Shown here: one piece after another, positions 47,982-57,118 of the stretch
How positions within the stretch are numbered: position 1 is the stretch's first letter
Layout of the letters: every line of letters starts with the position of its first letter
Source of the DNA: an uncultured Coriobacteriaceae bacterium
GTDB lineage: Bacteria; Actinomycetota; Coriobacteriia; Coriobacteriales; Atopobiaceae
Direction of reading: 5' to 3'
DNA length: 64,000 bases
Assembly: GCA_902780305.1 (NCBI GenBank)
Contig: CACZFB010000001.1
Coordinates: forward strand, 39,281 to 103,280
The notes under the pieces: model-generated
Databases searched by the model: none
What the model was told of the DNA's origin: nothing
Seen by the model: only the letters and a program-made list of their open reading frames with translations
Translations under genes and position numbers: made by a program

Positions 47982-48770
47982 CTACACCCCTTCCGCAACG
48001 CTCAGCGACGGGGTCGGTTGCGCGGGCTCAGCCTCCTGGGGCTCCGCCTCTTGGGCTTCCGTCTCCTGGGGCTCAGCCTCTTGGGGCTCTGCGGCCGCAG
48101 GCACTTCGGGCTCGCCTGCCGGCTGCTCGGCCGCCTCGGCGGATACGACGGATGCCGAAGCAGTCATGGGCACGGTGATGTCCTCTGCAACGGTAGGCTC
48201 CGACGCACGCGCCTCGGACTCGTCGGTCGTCTCAACGCGAATCAGAGAGTCGTCCATCTGCTCAGGCTCGGTAAATACTACGTCGATGGACTGCACCGTG
48301 TCGCCACACACGTGCGAGAGCCCCTCCGCGAGCTGGGCATAGAGCTCTTCCCCGCGCACGATAACATCCATGGGACGGCGCGGCTTTACGCGCACGTGCA
48401 CGCGCACATTCCCACGCTTGCGCACGCGCACCGAGACGGCAGACGCAATGCAGGTGCCATCGGCCTCAACGATGTGCTTGGTCTGTGAGGAGATGGCCGT
48501 ACGCGAAACCGTTATCTGGCCTCCAGCAACCTCGGCCACCACGGTTTCCTTGGGGTTGCGCGGCGCAAACAGCGACAAGAGCAGACAGATAACAAAGCCC
48601 GCCCCCGACACGCACACCAAGACTTCGAGCGTAATAAAGAACCACCTCAGCTCGAGCATGCCACGCAACTGCGTCGTCCATGGGCCAACCCAGGTAAGCG
48701 ACAGGGCTCCAAGCGCCAGGATGCCGCACACGCCAAATACGAAAAGGCACAGTCTCTTGAACCAACTCAT
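47982..48770 (-). CDS. amaP: AmaP-like alkaline shock membrane anchor protein
   Basis: A 262-residue protein with two N-terminal transmembrane helices (about 5-27 and 47-68). A cytoplasmic Asp23-like domain follows (VSRTAISSQTKHIVEADG to LSHVCGDTVQSIDVVF), then a Glu/Ala/Pro/Gln tail with near-repeats of EAEPQE. It should tether the Asp23 protein to the membrane. It is the first gene of the four-gene run amaP-DUF2273-asp23-acyltransferase. Confidence 0.82.
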   Translation of the reverse strand: MSWFKRLCLFVFGVCGILALGALSLTWVGPWTTQLRGMLELRWFFITLEVLVCVSGAGFVICLLLSLFAPRNPKETVVAEVAGGQITVSRTAISSQTKHIVEADGTCIASAVSVRVRKRGNVRVHVRVKPRRPMDVIVRGEELYAQLAEGLSHVCGDTVQSIDVVFTEPEQMDDSLIRVETTDESEARASEPTVAEDITVPMTASASVVSAEAAEQPAGEPEVPAAAEPQEAEPQETEAQEAEPQEAEPAQPTPSLSVAEGV

Positions 48771-48871
48771 GTGGTAACCACCCTCCCCGCAACAGATACA
48801 GCTAAGAGGATACCCCTAATTAAGAAATATAACACGTCACAAACCGTGACCGTAGCGGTGTCCGTTAGGGG

Positions 48872-48905
48872 GACCTATCAAAGGGGTAACCCCCCTTGAT
48901 AGGTC
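48872..48905. terminator. Family-B hairpin after the LCP gene
   Basis: GACCTATCAA and TTGATAGGTC flank a GGGGTAACCCC core, 9 bp beyond the LCP gene stop on the minus strand. Confidence 0.75.
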
Positions 48906-48913
48906 TCCGCCCC

Positions 48914-50254
48914 TTACACCTCGCTGGGGTCTCCGCCCGCATTGACGACCTGCATCATCTGGGCCAGGGCCGCCTCGTCGGCAATCACGTAGCTCACGCC
49001 GTCAATCGTCTCGGGCGTGGCAGGCACCGAGCAGGAGTAGATAATAGGATTGGAGAACTTAAAACGCAGGAAGAGCGGCGCCAGGTTGTAGCAGCGCAAG
49101 TCTGTGCCGATGAGCTCGCCCATCTTGTCCAGCGCGCCGGGCATCTCGCTTGGCGAGAGGGACAACATGCGGTTCATGAGCGACGTGAGCAGGATGCGCT
49201 GGTTAGCCTGCCGCTGGAAGTCCCCGTCCTCGAAGCCGTAGCGGGTGCGAGCCCACAGCAGGGCCTCCTCGCCGTCCAGGGTCTGCGTGCCCTCGTCCAG
49301 GATGAGTCCCGTATACTCGGGGTCGTATACCGAGACGGGCACGTTTACCGTGACGCCGCCCAGGTAGTCCACCAGGTCGGTGAGTTCCTCAAAATGGACG
49401 ACGGCCACATGGTGAATGGGCACGTCCATAAGCTCCGAGACCGCCTTCACGGCTCCACCGGCTCCGCCAAACGCATAGGCCGCGTTTATCTTTTGCGTGC
49501 CCTGACCCTCGATCTGCACCATCGTGTCGCGTGGGATGGAGACGAGCGTGAGCTGGGCCTTGAGGAAGTCAATGCGTACCAGCATCATGGTGTCGGTGCG
49601 GGAATAGGTGTCTCCCTCTCGGGCGTCGGACCCTAGCGCCAGCACGTAGTATGGCGTGCACGGTATCTCCCACGCGAGCTTTCCGTTAAGGGTCTGTTGC
49701 TCGGCAGGAGAGAAGGCCAGCTTCTCGTCGATGGGATGCGCGACGAGCCAGTAGACGCCCACCACGATGGCAATGAACACGAGCAGCTTGGGAAAGAAGC
49801 CAAACCTCCGCCTGCGGCGCACGCGCCGTTGCCGCGGCGCCTTGCCGCGAGCGGCATCCTGCGGCGCGTACGACTGCTGCGGGCTGGGAGGATACTGGGC
49901 GTAGGCGTCCTGCGACGCGTTGCGTCCGTGCTTGTGGCCCTTGCGGCGCAGGGGGGCATCCGGGCGCACGGCCGTGTTCCCCGATACCGCCTCGCCGAAG
50001 TTCGAGCGCACCATGGTCTTGGGAAACGCCTCCGTGGAATCCACGGGTGGCTGTTCGGGGACGTAGGGGTCTGCCACGGGCCCGAATCCGTCGGATCCGA
50101 TGGCGTCTATGGGGTCGATGTCATCGTCTTCGTCCACGACTGGGAACATAACGGTGTCGCCAGTGGGAATTTGGGGCAGGTTGTTGTCCAGAGTGCTGTC
50201 GTTTGCAAAGGGATCGATTGCGTCGTAGTCGTCATAAGGATTACGTTTGCTCAC
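48914..50254 (-). CDS. LytR-CpsA-Psr (LCP) family glycopolymer transferase
   Basis: A 446-residue protein. Residues 1-150 are cytoplasmic, first acidic and then basic (RQRRVRRRRRFG). One transmembrane helix lies at about 153-172. The LCP domain follows outside, with LALGSDAREGDTYSRTDTMMLVRID, SIPRDTMVQI, the KINAAYAFGG segment and LLWARTRYGFEDGDFQRQANQR. The conserved Arg and Asp residues that hold the polyprenyl pyrophosphate are all present. It attaches wall glycopolymers to peptidoglycan. The GTG start at 50254 has GGGGTGAG upstream. The long N-terminal tail is atypical and may be phosphorylated. Confidence 0.9.
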   Translation of the reverse strand: MSKRNPYDDYDAIDPFANDSTLDNNLPQIPTGDTVMFPVVDEDDDIDPIDAIGSDGFGPVADPYVPEQPPVDSTEAFPKTMVRSNFGEAVSGNTAVRPDAPLRRKGHKHGRNASQDAYAQYPPSPQQSYAPQDAARGKAPRQRRVRRRRRFGFFPKLLVFIAIVVGVYWLVAHPIDEKLAFSPAEQQTLNGKLAWEIPCTPYYVLALGSDAREGDTYSRTDTMMLVRIDFLKAQLTLVSIPRDTMVQIEGQGTQKINAAYAFGGAGGAVKAVSELMDVPIHHVAVVHFEELTDLVDYLGGVTVNVPVSVYDPEYTGLILDEGTQTLDGEEALLWARTRYGFEDGDFQRQANQRILLTSLMNRMLSLSPSEMPGALDKMGELIGTDLRCYNLAPLFLRFKFSNPIIYSCSVPATPETIDGVSYVIADEAALAQMMQVVNAGGDPSEV

Positions 50255-50357
50255 ACACTCACCCCGATTCGGGTACGTTTCTGGTTAGGAATGGCGTAGC
50301 GAGACCATTGTAGACAAGCCTCTGGCGCGCGACACAATCCGCACAATTGCCACTGCC

Positions 50358-50392
50358 CGCCTATCAATGGGGGTAACCCCCATTGATAGGCG
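50358..50392. terminator. Family-B perfect hairpin
   Basis: CGCCTATCAATGGGGG and its complement form a perfect 16-bp stem with a 3-nt loop, 18 bp beyond the stop of the J-domain gene. Confidence 0.8.
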
Positions 50393-50410
50393 AGACGCAT
50401 TCGGTTTGCC

Positions 50411-51364
50411 CTAGGATGCGATGCCGCAGCGACCCAGAAGCCGACGGCGAATGAGCAGGTAGGTGGCCTCGACCCGCTCCGAGAGCGCGGAGGTCCACAC
50501 GTTGATAAGACCGCCATGCACGAAGGCGGCAAGTGTGTCGAATGCCAAAAGCCCGCCCGCGACGCCAAACGCAATCTTGAGCGGCAGCGGGTCACTGGCA
50601 AGGCACCACGCAATGAGGTACAGCGCGATGGGCGCAAGCAGCAGGAAATACAGCTGGTTGCGTATGAGCTTGTACAGCGCACACCCATACGACGAGCTGC
50701 GCGGGCGCAGGTCCACGTATCGACGCGTGACCCACGACACCACACCGTTTAGAACCTCTCGCAAGAGTCCCGAAATCTGCCCCGAGAACGCCTCGTACGC
50801 CACGAGGTACGTGGGATACACCATGGCCGCGACCAATGCCGCGACGTCCAGCAGCGTCCACTCCCCCGCCGGGAAGAAGCGGCCCCGGTTGTGGTCGAGC
50901 AACGGGAACGTGCACCACCATACGTATGCAAAGAGCGCCACCAGCACCACGCGCAGCACCACGGGACCCAGCAGCACGCTGCGCACGCTGAGCGGAGGCT
51001 TCTCCATGGACGCCTCGCTGCTCCACCCCTCGGAGGTCTCCCAAATGTCCTGGTCGGCATAGGTCTCGTAGAAGTTGCCAGAACCGGCTCGACCACCGGT
51101 GCCAACCGTCGAGACAATGCTCGAACCACGTTCGACCACGGCGTTGGGACGTCCCTCGAACAGGGGCCGGAGCGTGTCGTTTGCCTTGTTGGCCTCAACC
51201 ATCAGTCGTTGCGCGGTCTGCTCGTCGTAGCCATACTTAGCCGCGGCGTCCGGGTGATAGCGACGGGCCAACTTGGTGTAGGCCCGCCTCAAGTCGCTCT
51301 TCGTATACTGACGAGGCAGCCGGAGAACCTCCTCGGCTGCCTCTTTGCTCATCTCCTGTCGCAA
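50411..51364 (-). CDS. Membrane-bound J-domain protein
   Basis: A 317-residue protein. The N-terminal J domain reads YTKSDLRRAYTKLARRYHPDAAAKYGYDE with the HPD tripeptide near residue 38. A linker (about 75-130) and five or so hydrophobic helices follow. A J domain exposed to the cytoplasm and anchored by helices would recruit DnaK to the membrane. The TTG at 51364 is chosen because GGAG overlapping the yebC stop codon lies six bases before it. ATG 51352 has a ribosome site touching the start and is less likely. Confidence 0.78.
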   Translation of the reverse strand: MRQEMSKEAAEEVLRLPRQYTKSDLRRAYTKLARRYHPDAAAKYGYDEQTAQRLMVEANKANDTLRPLFEGRPNAVVERGSSIVSTVGTGGRAGSGNFYETYADQDIWETSEGWSSEASMEKPPLSVRSVLLGPVVLRVVLVALFAYVWWCTFPLLDHNRGRFFPAGEWTLLDVAALVAAMVYPTYLVAYEAFSGQISGLLREVLNGVVSWVTRRYVDLRPRSSSYGCALYKLIRNQLYFLLLAPIALYLIAWCLASDPLPLKIAFGVAGGLLAFDTLAAFVHGGLINVWTSALSERVEATYLLIRRRLLGRCGIAS

Positions 51365-51367
51365 GGG

Positions 51368-52165
51368 TTACTCCGCTTCGAGGGCCTCTGCGATCTCGTC
51401 GGTCACGTCCATGGTGTTGTACACGTTCTGGACGTCCTCAAGCTCGTCCAGACGGTCGGCAAGGCGCTGCACCTTCTTGGCGTCGGTTACGCTTACCTGC
51501 GTGGGGGTGGTGGGAACGCGGGTGAGCTCGGAGCCCTTGACCTCGATGCCCTGCTCCTCCAGGCCCTTCTGCACCTCCTGGATGGCGTCGTAGGCCGTCC
51601 ACACGATCCACTCGTCGCCGGCGTCCTCGTAGTCGTCGCCGCCGGCCTCGGCCACAGCCATCATGAACTCGTCCTCGTCCACCGCATTCTCGCGATCGGG
51701 AATCTTCTTGTCGTCGCTCTTGATGACCTTCTCCACGGCAATGGAGCCCTTGCGCTCGAACTGGAAGGCAACCGAACCCGAGGTGCCCAGGCTGCCACCG
51801 GAGTGGGTGAACGCAGAGCGCACGTCGGCGGCGGTACGGTTCTTGTTGTCGGTGAGGCACTCCACATAGAAGGCCACACCAGCGGGGCCGTAGCCCTCGT
51901 AGGTAATCTCGCTGTACACCGCGGCGTCCGAGCCGGAGCCAAAGGCCTTGTCGATGGCCGCCTTAATCTTTGCGTTGGGCATCGAGACCATGCGGGCACG
52001 TGCCACGGCTGCCGCAAGCGAGGCGTTGTTGTCCGGGTTGGGATCTCCGCCAACCTTGGCGGCAACGGTAATGTTACGCGAGAGCTTGGAGAAGAGCGAC
52101 GAGCGCTTGGCGTCGATCGCGGCCTTCTTGTGCTTGGTGGTGGCCCACTTAGAGTGTCCGGACAT
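51368..52165 (-). CDS. yebC: YebC/PmpR-family protein
   Basis: A 265-residue member of the YebC family starting MSGHSKWATTKHKKAAIDAKR. It contains the conserved GSLGTSGSVAF motif and the C-terminal LADRLDELEDVQNVY. YebC proteins are described as translation factors helping ribosomes pass difficult sequences and, in older work, as DNA-binding regulators. The stop overlaps the ribosome site of the J-domain gene. Confidence 0.95.
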   Translation of the reverse strand: MSGHSKWATTKHKKAAIDAKRSSLFSKLSRNITVAAKVGGDPNPDNNASLAAAVARARMVSMPNAKIKAAIDKAFGSGSDAAVYSEITYEGYGPAGVAFYVECLTDNKNRTAADVRSAFTHSGGSLGTSGSVAFQFERKGSIAVEKVIKSDDKKIPDRENAVDEDEFMMAVAEAGGDDYEDAGDEWIVWTAYDAIQEVQKGLEEQGIEVKGSELTRVPTTPTQVSVTDAKKVQRLADRLDELEDVQNVYNTMDVTDEIAEALEAE

Positions 52166-52280
52166 GCGATCTCCTTACTGATTGACTCACAAACATAGCT
52201 ATGCTAGCGGAAACGCCCGCCATAGAAAAGCCACAACGCACAAAATGCATGGTTGTTTGCGTTGTCCGCTTGGGCGGCGA

Positions 52281-52310
52281 CAATCAAGGGGGGCAACCCC
52301 CCATTGATTG
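52281..52310. repeat. Family-B hairpin in yebC upstream region
   Basis: CAATCAAGGGGGGCAACCCCCCATTGATTG forms an imperfect stem, upstream of both divergent genes yebC and the BI-1-like gene. Confidence 0.7.
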
Positions 52311-52319
52311 CTGCAAGCG

Positions 52320-52351
52320 GCCTATCAATGGGGTTACCCCCTTCGATAGGC
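52320..52351. repeat. Second family-B hairpin, adjoining the first
   Basis: GCCTATC and GATAGGC flank ATGGGGTTACCCCCTTC. The pair lies between two divergent promoters, where a terminator is not expected, so it may be an inserted repeat or a regulatory insulator. Confidence 0.7.
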
Positions 52352-52435
52352 GGCGAAAAGTGAAGTCCGTACCCGCCCCACCCCCTTGGCCGTGTACAAT
52401 AGCCCTACCAATGGCTCTTACAGAAAGGGGCACCC

Positions 52436-53116
52436 ATGGATCAGCGCGAAGCGACCCTCAGCCAACAGCAATCCGCACCAACCATCAGCCGACGCGCCTA
52501 CAACGCACTCACCTTTGGCTTGGTGACCGTCTCGTTCCTCATCCTGTGGGGAACCTACACGTTCGCCTCCGGCGGTGGCCTGCAGCGCACGTTCTCGGGT
52601 GCCGGCGGCATCGTGGCCCTCATCGGCTCGTTCGTCCTTACCATCGTTGGCATCGTGCTGATGTCGGTGGGCAAGAAGAAGCAGAGCGTTGGCCTGTCCT
52701 TGGCCGGCTACACGGTGTTCTCGCTCACCTTTGGCGTTACCGTCTCGCTCGTGCTCGAGCGCTACAGCATTGGCACCATCACGTACGCATTTGGCATTAC
52801 CGCCTGCATCTCGGGCATCTTCCTGGTTGCCGGCGTCACCTTCCCCGAGTTCTTCTCGCGCATTGGCGGCATCCTATGTCTGGGCCTTATTGCCACCATC
52901 GTCGTTGAGTTCGTTGCCGTGGTCTTCTTCCACGCCAGCCAAACCATCTTCGACTACATCGTAATCGTGCTGTTCTGCGGCTTCCTGGGCTACGACTCCT
53001 ACCTCATGTCGTCCGACCGCCCCACCGTTCCCAACGCCATCTTCCACGCCTCCAACATCTATCTGGACATCGTTAACATCCTGCTGCGCGTTCTGGACAT
53101 TCTGGACAACCGCTAA
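52436..53116 (+). CDS. Bax inhibitor-1/YccA-like membrane protein
   Basis: A 226-residue protein with seven predicted helices. The C-terminal block IVIVLFCGFLGYDSYLM...NAIFHASNIYLDIVNILLRVLDIL matches the BI-1 signature, where a conserved Asp pair gates a pH-sensitive calcium leak channel in BsYetJ. AGAAAGGGG precedes ATG 52436. The next gene starts 8 bp downstream. Confidence 0.8.
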   Translation: MDQREATLSQQQSAPTISRRAYNALTFGLVTVSFLILWGTYTFASGGGLQRTFSGAGGIVALIGSFVLTIVGIVLMSVGKKKQSVGLSLAGYTVFSLTFGVTVSLVLERYSIGTITYAFGITACISGIFLVAGVTFPEFFSRIGGILCLGLIATIVVEFVAVVFFHASQTIFDYIVIVLFCGFLGYDSYLMSSDRPTVPNAIFHASNIYLDIVNILLRVLDILDNR

Positions 53117-53124
53117 CACGCGCC

Positions 53125-54729
53125 ATGGCAGAGAAAAAGCGACCCAAGCACTTTAGCGCACCCAAGGTCGAGCCGTCGGCCGAGTCCTCGGTCGAGCCCT
53201 CCGCCGACGGCCTGCGCCAAGCGGAGCGGGCGGTCGATCGCGCCTTTTCCACCGGAAAGGCCGATCGAGCCGCCATCACCCGTCAGGCCCAGCTCGACGC
53301 AGCTGAGGCCGTGGCCATGGCTGGCATTGCCATGGAGTCCGACGCCGAGGCCGACGAGGCTGCCCGTCTTACCGTTATTGCCAGCACCATGGGCAACCGC
53401 CAAAAGGCCCGAGAGGCACGCGAGCGCGAGCGCCTGGCACGCAACAAGGCCAAGGCCGATCACGACGCCGCCACCAAGTCCGCCAAGCAGGCATACGAGG
53501 CGATCAAGTTCAGCAACCCAGCAAAGCTGGGATTCATGCGTTTTGTGCAGGTCCTCTTCCTGTGCCAGATTGCACTGACGCTGCTCACGCTCATCCTCAC
53601 CTCGCGTGACACGGTGGTGTATAACGCCGTAAACATCTCCGAGTGGATTCTGGTGGTACTGGAGTCCGTTGCCTTCTACTTCTTTGTCAACCGATTCAAG
53701 GTGGGCAGGCCGCTGGTAATGGCCATCGCGGTCTTTGCCATCGGCGCCCATGTGGTGTCGTATGTGATGACAAGAAACAGAACGCCACTGGACTTAGCCT
53801 TGAGCATCGCGTTCTATGTGTTTATGTTCTTCTACTTCGCGTTCTCCCCACGCGTTAAGGTGGTGCTGGTAAACGATCTGTCGTTTGACAAGGGCACGTC
53901 CGAGGACGAGACCTTTGTAATTGATCGCAAGAGCTGGCCGTTCTACCGCAACCTCATTATCTACTTCGTGGTGTTCTCGGTTCTGGGACACTGGATGGAA
54001 GCCGGGATGTGCCAGTTCATTCGCCTTGGCTGGGTGCAGGGCGAGTACGACCCCAGCAACACCATGCTCTGGCGTGACTGGCTCTACCCCTATCCCATGG
54101 AGGGCGCTGCCGTCGTGCTCATTGCCCTCATTCTGTATCCGCTCTTCGTGTGGATGAAGAAGAAGTTCACCAACCGGTTTGCGCCCTATGCGGTGAGCTT
54201 CGTATGCAACGCGCTCACCTGCACGGTCATCGAGTTCATTGGCGGCATCCTGTTTAACGCCAACCACCAGAACTGGGACTACTCCAACCTGCCCTTCAAC
54301 TTTATGGGGCAGGTGTGCCTGCAGAACACCCTGGCGTTTGGCATTGCGGCCTCCGTCATTGCCTGGTGGGTGTATCCCGCGATGGAACGCGCTATTGCAC
54401 GGGTGCGACCGGCCATCATGAACATCGTGTGCGTGGTGGTGGCCATCGCGGGCGGCATTCTGTTCTCGCTGTACGCCATCAGCCCCCCGCAGGGCGTAGA
54501 CTTGGCCAATACTCCGCTGGAATACGTGGAGGATGCGGCCGAAGACGACCGCCTGCACATCTCGGTCGTGGGCAACACCCTTACCAACGACGTCGACCGG
54601 GCGCAAAAGCAGTTGGACGGCGCCCACGACATCCCGCAACAGGAGCGTGAGCAACTGCAAAGCGACATCAACCGCATCAAGGAGGACGTGGCCAAGCTCA
54701 ACCAGGATCTGGGCAACACGACCCCATAA
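53125..54729 (+). CDS. Putative ABC-transporter-type membrane protein (CmpB family)
   Basis: A 534-residue protein. A charged, Ala/Lys/Arg-rich coiled coil (residues 1-130, with REARERERLARNKAKADHD) precedes about nine transmembrane helices. The C-terminal membrane block contains WDYSNLPFNFMGQVCLQNTLAFG, the signature of the putative ABC transporter type IV / CmpB family. The last 70 residues form a soluble helical tail. The role is unknown. No ATPase gene is adjacent. It starts 8 bp after the BI-1-like gene. Confidence 0.75.
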   Translation: MAEKKRPKHFSAPKVEPSAESSVEPSADGLRQAERAVDRAFSTGKADRAAITRQAQLDAAEAVAMAGIAMESDAEADEAARLTVIASTMGNRQKAREARERERLARNKAKADHDAATKSAKQAYEAIKFSNPAKLGFMRFVQVLFLCQIALTLLTLILTSRDTVVYNAVNISEWILVVLESVAFYFFVNRFKVGRPLVMAIAVFAIGAHVVSYVMTRNRTPLDLALSIAFYVFMFFYFAFSPRVKVVLVNDLSFDKGTSEDETFVIDRKSWPFYRNLIIYFVVFSVLGHWMEAGMCQFIRLGWVQGEYDPSNTMLWRDWLYPYPMEGAAVVLIALILYPLFVWMKKKFTNRFAPYAVSFVCNALTCTVIEFIGGILFNANHQNWDYSNLPFNFMGQVCLQNTLAFGIAASVIAWWVYPAMERAIARVRPAIMNIVCVVVAIAGGILFSLYAISPPQGVDLANTPLEYVEDAAEDDRLHISVVGNTLTNDVDRAQKQLDGAHDIPQQEREQLQSDINRIKEDVAKLNQDLGNTTP

Positions 54730-54743
54730 TCCTCACAGCCTGC

Positions 54744-54787
54744 ACTCAGGGGACAGTCCCTTGTGTTTGGGGGACAGTCCCCTGAGT
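54744..54787. terminator. Family-C hairpin
   Basis: ACTCAGGGGACAGTCCC and GGGACAGTCCCCTGAGT pair with one mismatch around TTGTGTTTGG, 15 bp after the gene stop. Confidence 0.75.
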
Positions 54788-54973
54788 ACAGGTTGGTAGT
54801 GTTTGGAGACGGATAGAGCGCTCCGTGGTCCTTATCTTTCCCAAAATGTTACCGTCCTCTCACGTTGGTAGCATTTAGTGACGCGTAAATGGCAAATGCC
54901 GCTGTCACACCACGAAAGGACCTACTTCTCGTCCGATGCGCCGTAAGGTCGAATTCGTATCATGTCTCTCTCC

Positions 54974-55861
54974 CTAGACCCCGCGCACAATCATGCCGGT
55001 GTACAGCGGCACCTCAAAGAGGTCGCGGTAGAGCGCGCACTTGCACAGAAAGAGAAAGCGGATGTTCTTGCCGCGGCCCGAGAGCGTCTCGTAGTTGGCA
55101 AGGCCCTTTGACACCACAAGATCTGAATCGGCCAGCGCCTGCAGCGTCCGCTCGTTGACGTGCGCGGGGCTAGTGCCCGCAAGGTCGCTTCCGTTGCCAA
55201 CCACCTCGACCAAGGTGTCGAGTCCCACCTCGCGGGCATCTTCCAGCGTCGCGTCGTTGGAGGTGGGGGCGCCGCGCACGATTGCCGTAACGCGCACGCC
55301 GGGATTGATCCGCAGAATCTGCGCGATGAGCAGCTTGTCGAACACCACCTCGCCACAGTTGTCGGTGAGATAAGCGATGGTACGTGCGTTGGCCATGCGC
55401 TCCTTGAGCTCATCGAGCGCCGCCTGATCGAGATCCATGGTCTGGGCATCTTCCACGAGCTGCAAGAGCTTTGTCTCGCTCACGTCTCCCGTGGGACCAA
55501 AGTCGATGAAGTTGCCCACCAGAGCACAACGGATTGCCAGGTCAAGCGGGTCGTCGCTTGCCTCCAGGCGACGGACAATCTGGTCCTCAAGTCCCAGCAC
55601 AAGCTGATTGAAGTGATGCTTCACCTGGGTATAGTCGCGCTCTATGCCAAACATGTCGCGAAGCAGGTGGCTCAGATGGTGGCCAATCTCGGGCGCCGTC
55701 ATGGTCTGGGAGCCGTCAGCCACGATGCGCAACACCTGACGCTGGTAGCTGGCGCGCGTTCGCCAAGGCACGTTTGCGGGACAGGCGTCGAGGTACTTGT
55801 CCACCATGCAGCGCATGCAACGTGGGCTCAGCCCATCCCCCGTTATCTCGTCGGTTATCAT
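54974..55861 (-). CDS. DUF89/ARMT1-like metal-dependent phosphatase
   Basis: A 295-residue DUF89 protein. The N-terminal CMRCMVD pair, the ALVGNFIDFG segment, YLTDNCGEVVFDKLL and the Asn/Lys motif SKGLANYETLSG are the family landmarks. DUF89 proteins are damage-control phosphatases that remove phosphate from harmful sugar or cofactor by-products using a divalent metal. The neighbouring Nudix gene has a similar housecleaning character. No ribosome site stronger than GTGACA is seen before ATG 55861. Confidence 0.85.
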   Translation of the reverse strand: MITDEITGDGLSPRCMRCMVDKYLDACPANVPWRTRASYQRQVLRIVADGSQTMTAPEIGHHLSHLLRDMFGIERDYTQVKHHFNQLVLGLEDQIVRRLEASDDPLDLAIRCALVGNFIDFGPTGDVSETKLLQLVEDAQTMDLDQAALDELKERMANARTIAYLTDNCGEVVFDKLLIAQILRINPGVRVTAIVRGAPTSNDATLEDAREVGLDTLVEVVGNGSDLAGTSPAHVNERTLQALADSDLVVSKGLANYETLSGRGKNIRFLFLCKCALYRDLFEVPLYTGMIVRGV

Positions 55862-55932
55862 CGCTTGTCACCTCTTTTGGTAGCATCGCCTCGCAGCAAA
55901 AACCATTATCCACCATCGGCGCGTGGACCTTA

Positions 55933-56541
55933 TTAAACGCTACGCGGCTCGTCGCGCACGAACATGGTAGAAAAGCGGTCTAGCACACGAGCCGTCACGC
56001 CCCAAATCACGGGATCGGTTCCCTCGTAAAAAAGCACCTCGTGGTCTTTCGTGCGCCACGCATACGCCCTTCCGCCGGGCACGAGCTCCCAAGGGAAGTC
56101 GTTGGGATAGCGCGGCTCGTACGCGACACGATACGCCGTGGGCTTGTGCTGCACGAGCCAGTCTAGCGAGACGCAAAACGTGTGGTCGACCTCTTCGGAC
56201 GAGAACGTTCCGTCGTAGCCCGAGAGCGTTGCCACGAACACATGCAGGGACAAACCTCCCGGCCCTTCCAGACGCCCCATCGAGGCAAGTACCTCCAGCT
56301 GGTGGGGCTCCACCAGCAACTCCTCGCACGTCTCGCGGATGGCTGCATCCAGCGGCTCCTCCCCCTCCTCGATGCGCCCACCGGGAAGGCAGACCTCACC
56401 CGGCTGAACGTCCAGGGTCATGGCACGCACCTCCAGCAGCACGGCAAGCCCGTCCTCGCCAGGCACGAGCGGAATCACCACGGCAGCGCCTTCACTTTGC
56501 GGCGTCGCAGCCAGGGCCCTTTGTACCTGCAGCACATCCAT
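55933..56541 (-). CDS. Nudix hydrolase, CoA pyrophosphatase (NudL) type
   Basis: A 202-residue protein with a Nudix box GGRIEEGEEPLDAAIRETCEELL, matching Gx5Ex7REUxEExGU except for the last glycine. The preceding LEVRAMTLDVQPGEVCLPGG is the extra motif of the CoA/8-oxo-dGTP pyrophosphatase NudL group. It would cleave CoA or its oxidised forms. ATG 56541 follows GAGGAGGGG. Confidence 0.88.
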   Translation of the reverse strand: MDVLQVQRALAATPQSEGAAVVIPLVPGEDGLAVLLEVRAMTLDVQPGEVCLPGGRIEEGEEPLDAAIRETCEELLVEPHQLEVLASMGRLEGPGGLSLHVFVATLSGYDGTFSSEEVDHTFCVSLDWLVQHKPTAYRVAYEPRYPNDFPWELVPGGRAYAWRTKDHEVLFYEGTDPVIWGVTARVLDRFSTMFVRDEPRSV

Positions 56542-57118
56542 GCGCCCCTCCTCCCCACTCCATGGCGACAGTCGCGTCTTGAACTCTTGCAATTGGCTCC
56601 ATTGTTCCACATTTTCATGTGTCCGTTTGGGATGCGGTGCCTTTGCAGGACAAACGCGCGAACAGCCAGCAGCCAGAGCTGTCGAATAGTGGGCATTTTT
56701 TGCCAGTAGCTCGTCATCAACTGGGACAATGCCAGTTTTTATGAAAGAATTTCCCACTGTGTATTTTAGCTAGTGGGCAATTCTTCAATGGCACATGTTG
56801 TTTTCCCAGTTGGCGTTGTGCCACCTGGGAAAATTTGACCACTATTTCTGACGTGACGCAACCGTCAGGGTGCCCATGCGTACGTCACAACGCCTTTGGG
56901 GTACGCGCGCGCTCCAAACGCACCTCTTTCCAAGCGTACACAACGTATCGGTCCCCGCTCCGGTTTGTGGTATAACGCGGTTGTGTACGTTTGGGCAGCG
57001 GACTGCCTGCCGCTCTTCTCACGCGACGAGGCTACACCGTGATCTCGATGTTGATGCCCTCCCAGCCGTGCGCAGTTGCAAACGGTGCCGCAAGCGACGA
57101 AGGATAGGGGGTACGCGC
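56542..57118. other. AT-rich intergenic region of 577 bp with repeated TGGG half-sites
   Basis: No credible complete gene. Between 56688 and 56833 there are six copies of A(G/C)TGGG(C/A)A in mixed orientation and a hairpin TTTTCCCAGTTGGC/GCCACCTGGGAAAA (56801-56833). At 57035-57100 the minus strand encodes a short open end (AHGWEGINIEITV then TAG), possibly a gene remnant. Confidence 0.6.

Noticed and set aside
54889..55158. Short plus-strand frame in the gap before the DUF89 gene
   Set aside because: No ribosome site, Arg/Cys/Ser-rich translation and overlap with the coding strand of DUF89.
57032..57100. Minus-strand gene ending AHGWEGINIEITV
   Set aside because: The end reads like protein, but upstream the frame becomes a shadow of the hydrolase gene with no start or domain. 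It is noted only as a possible remnant.
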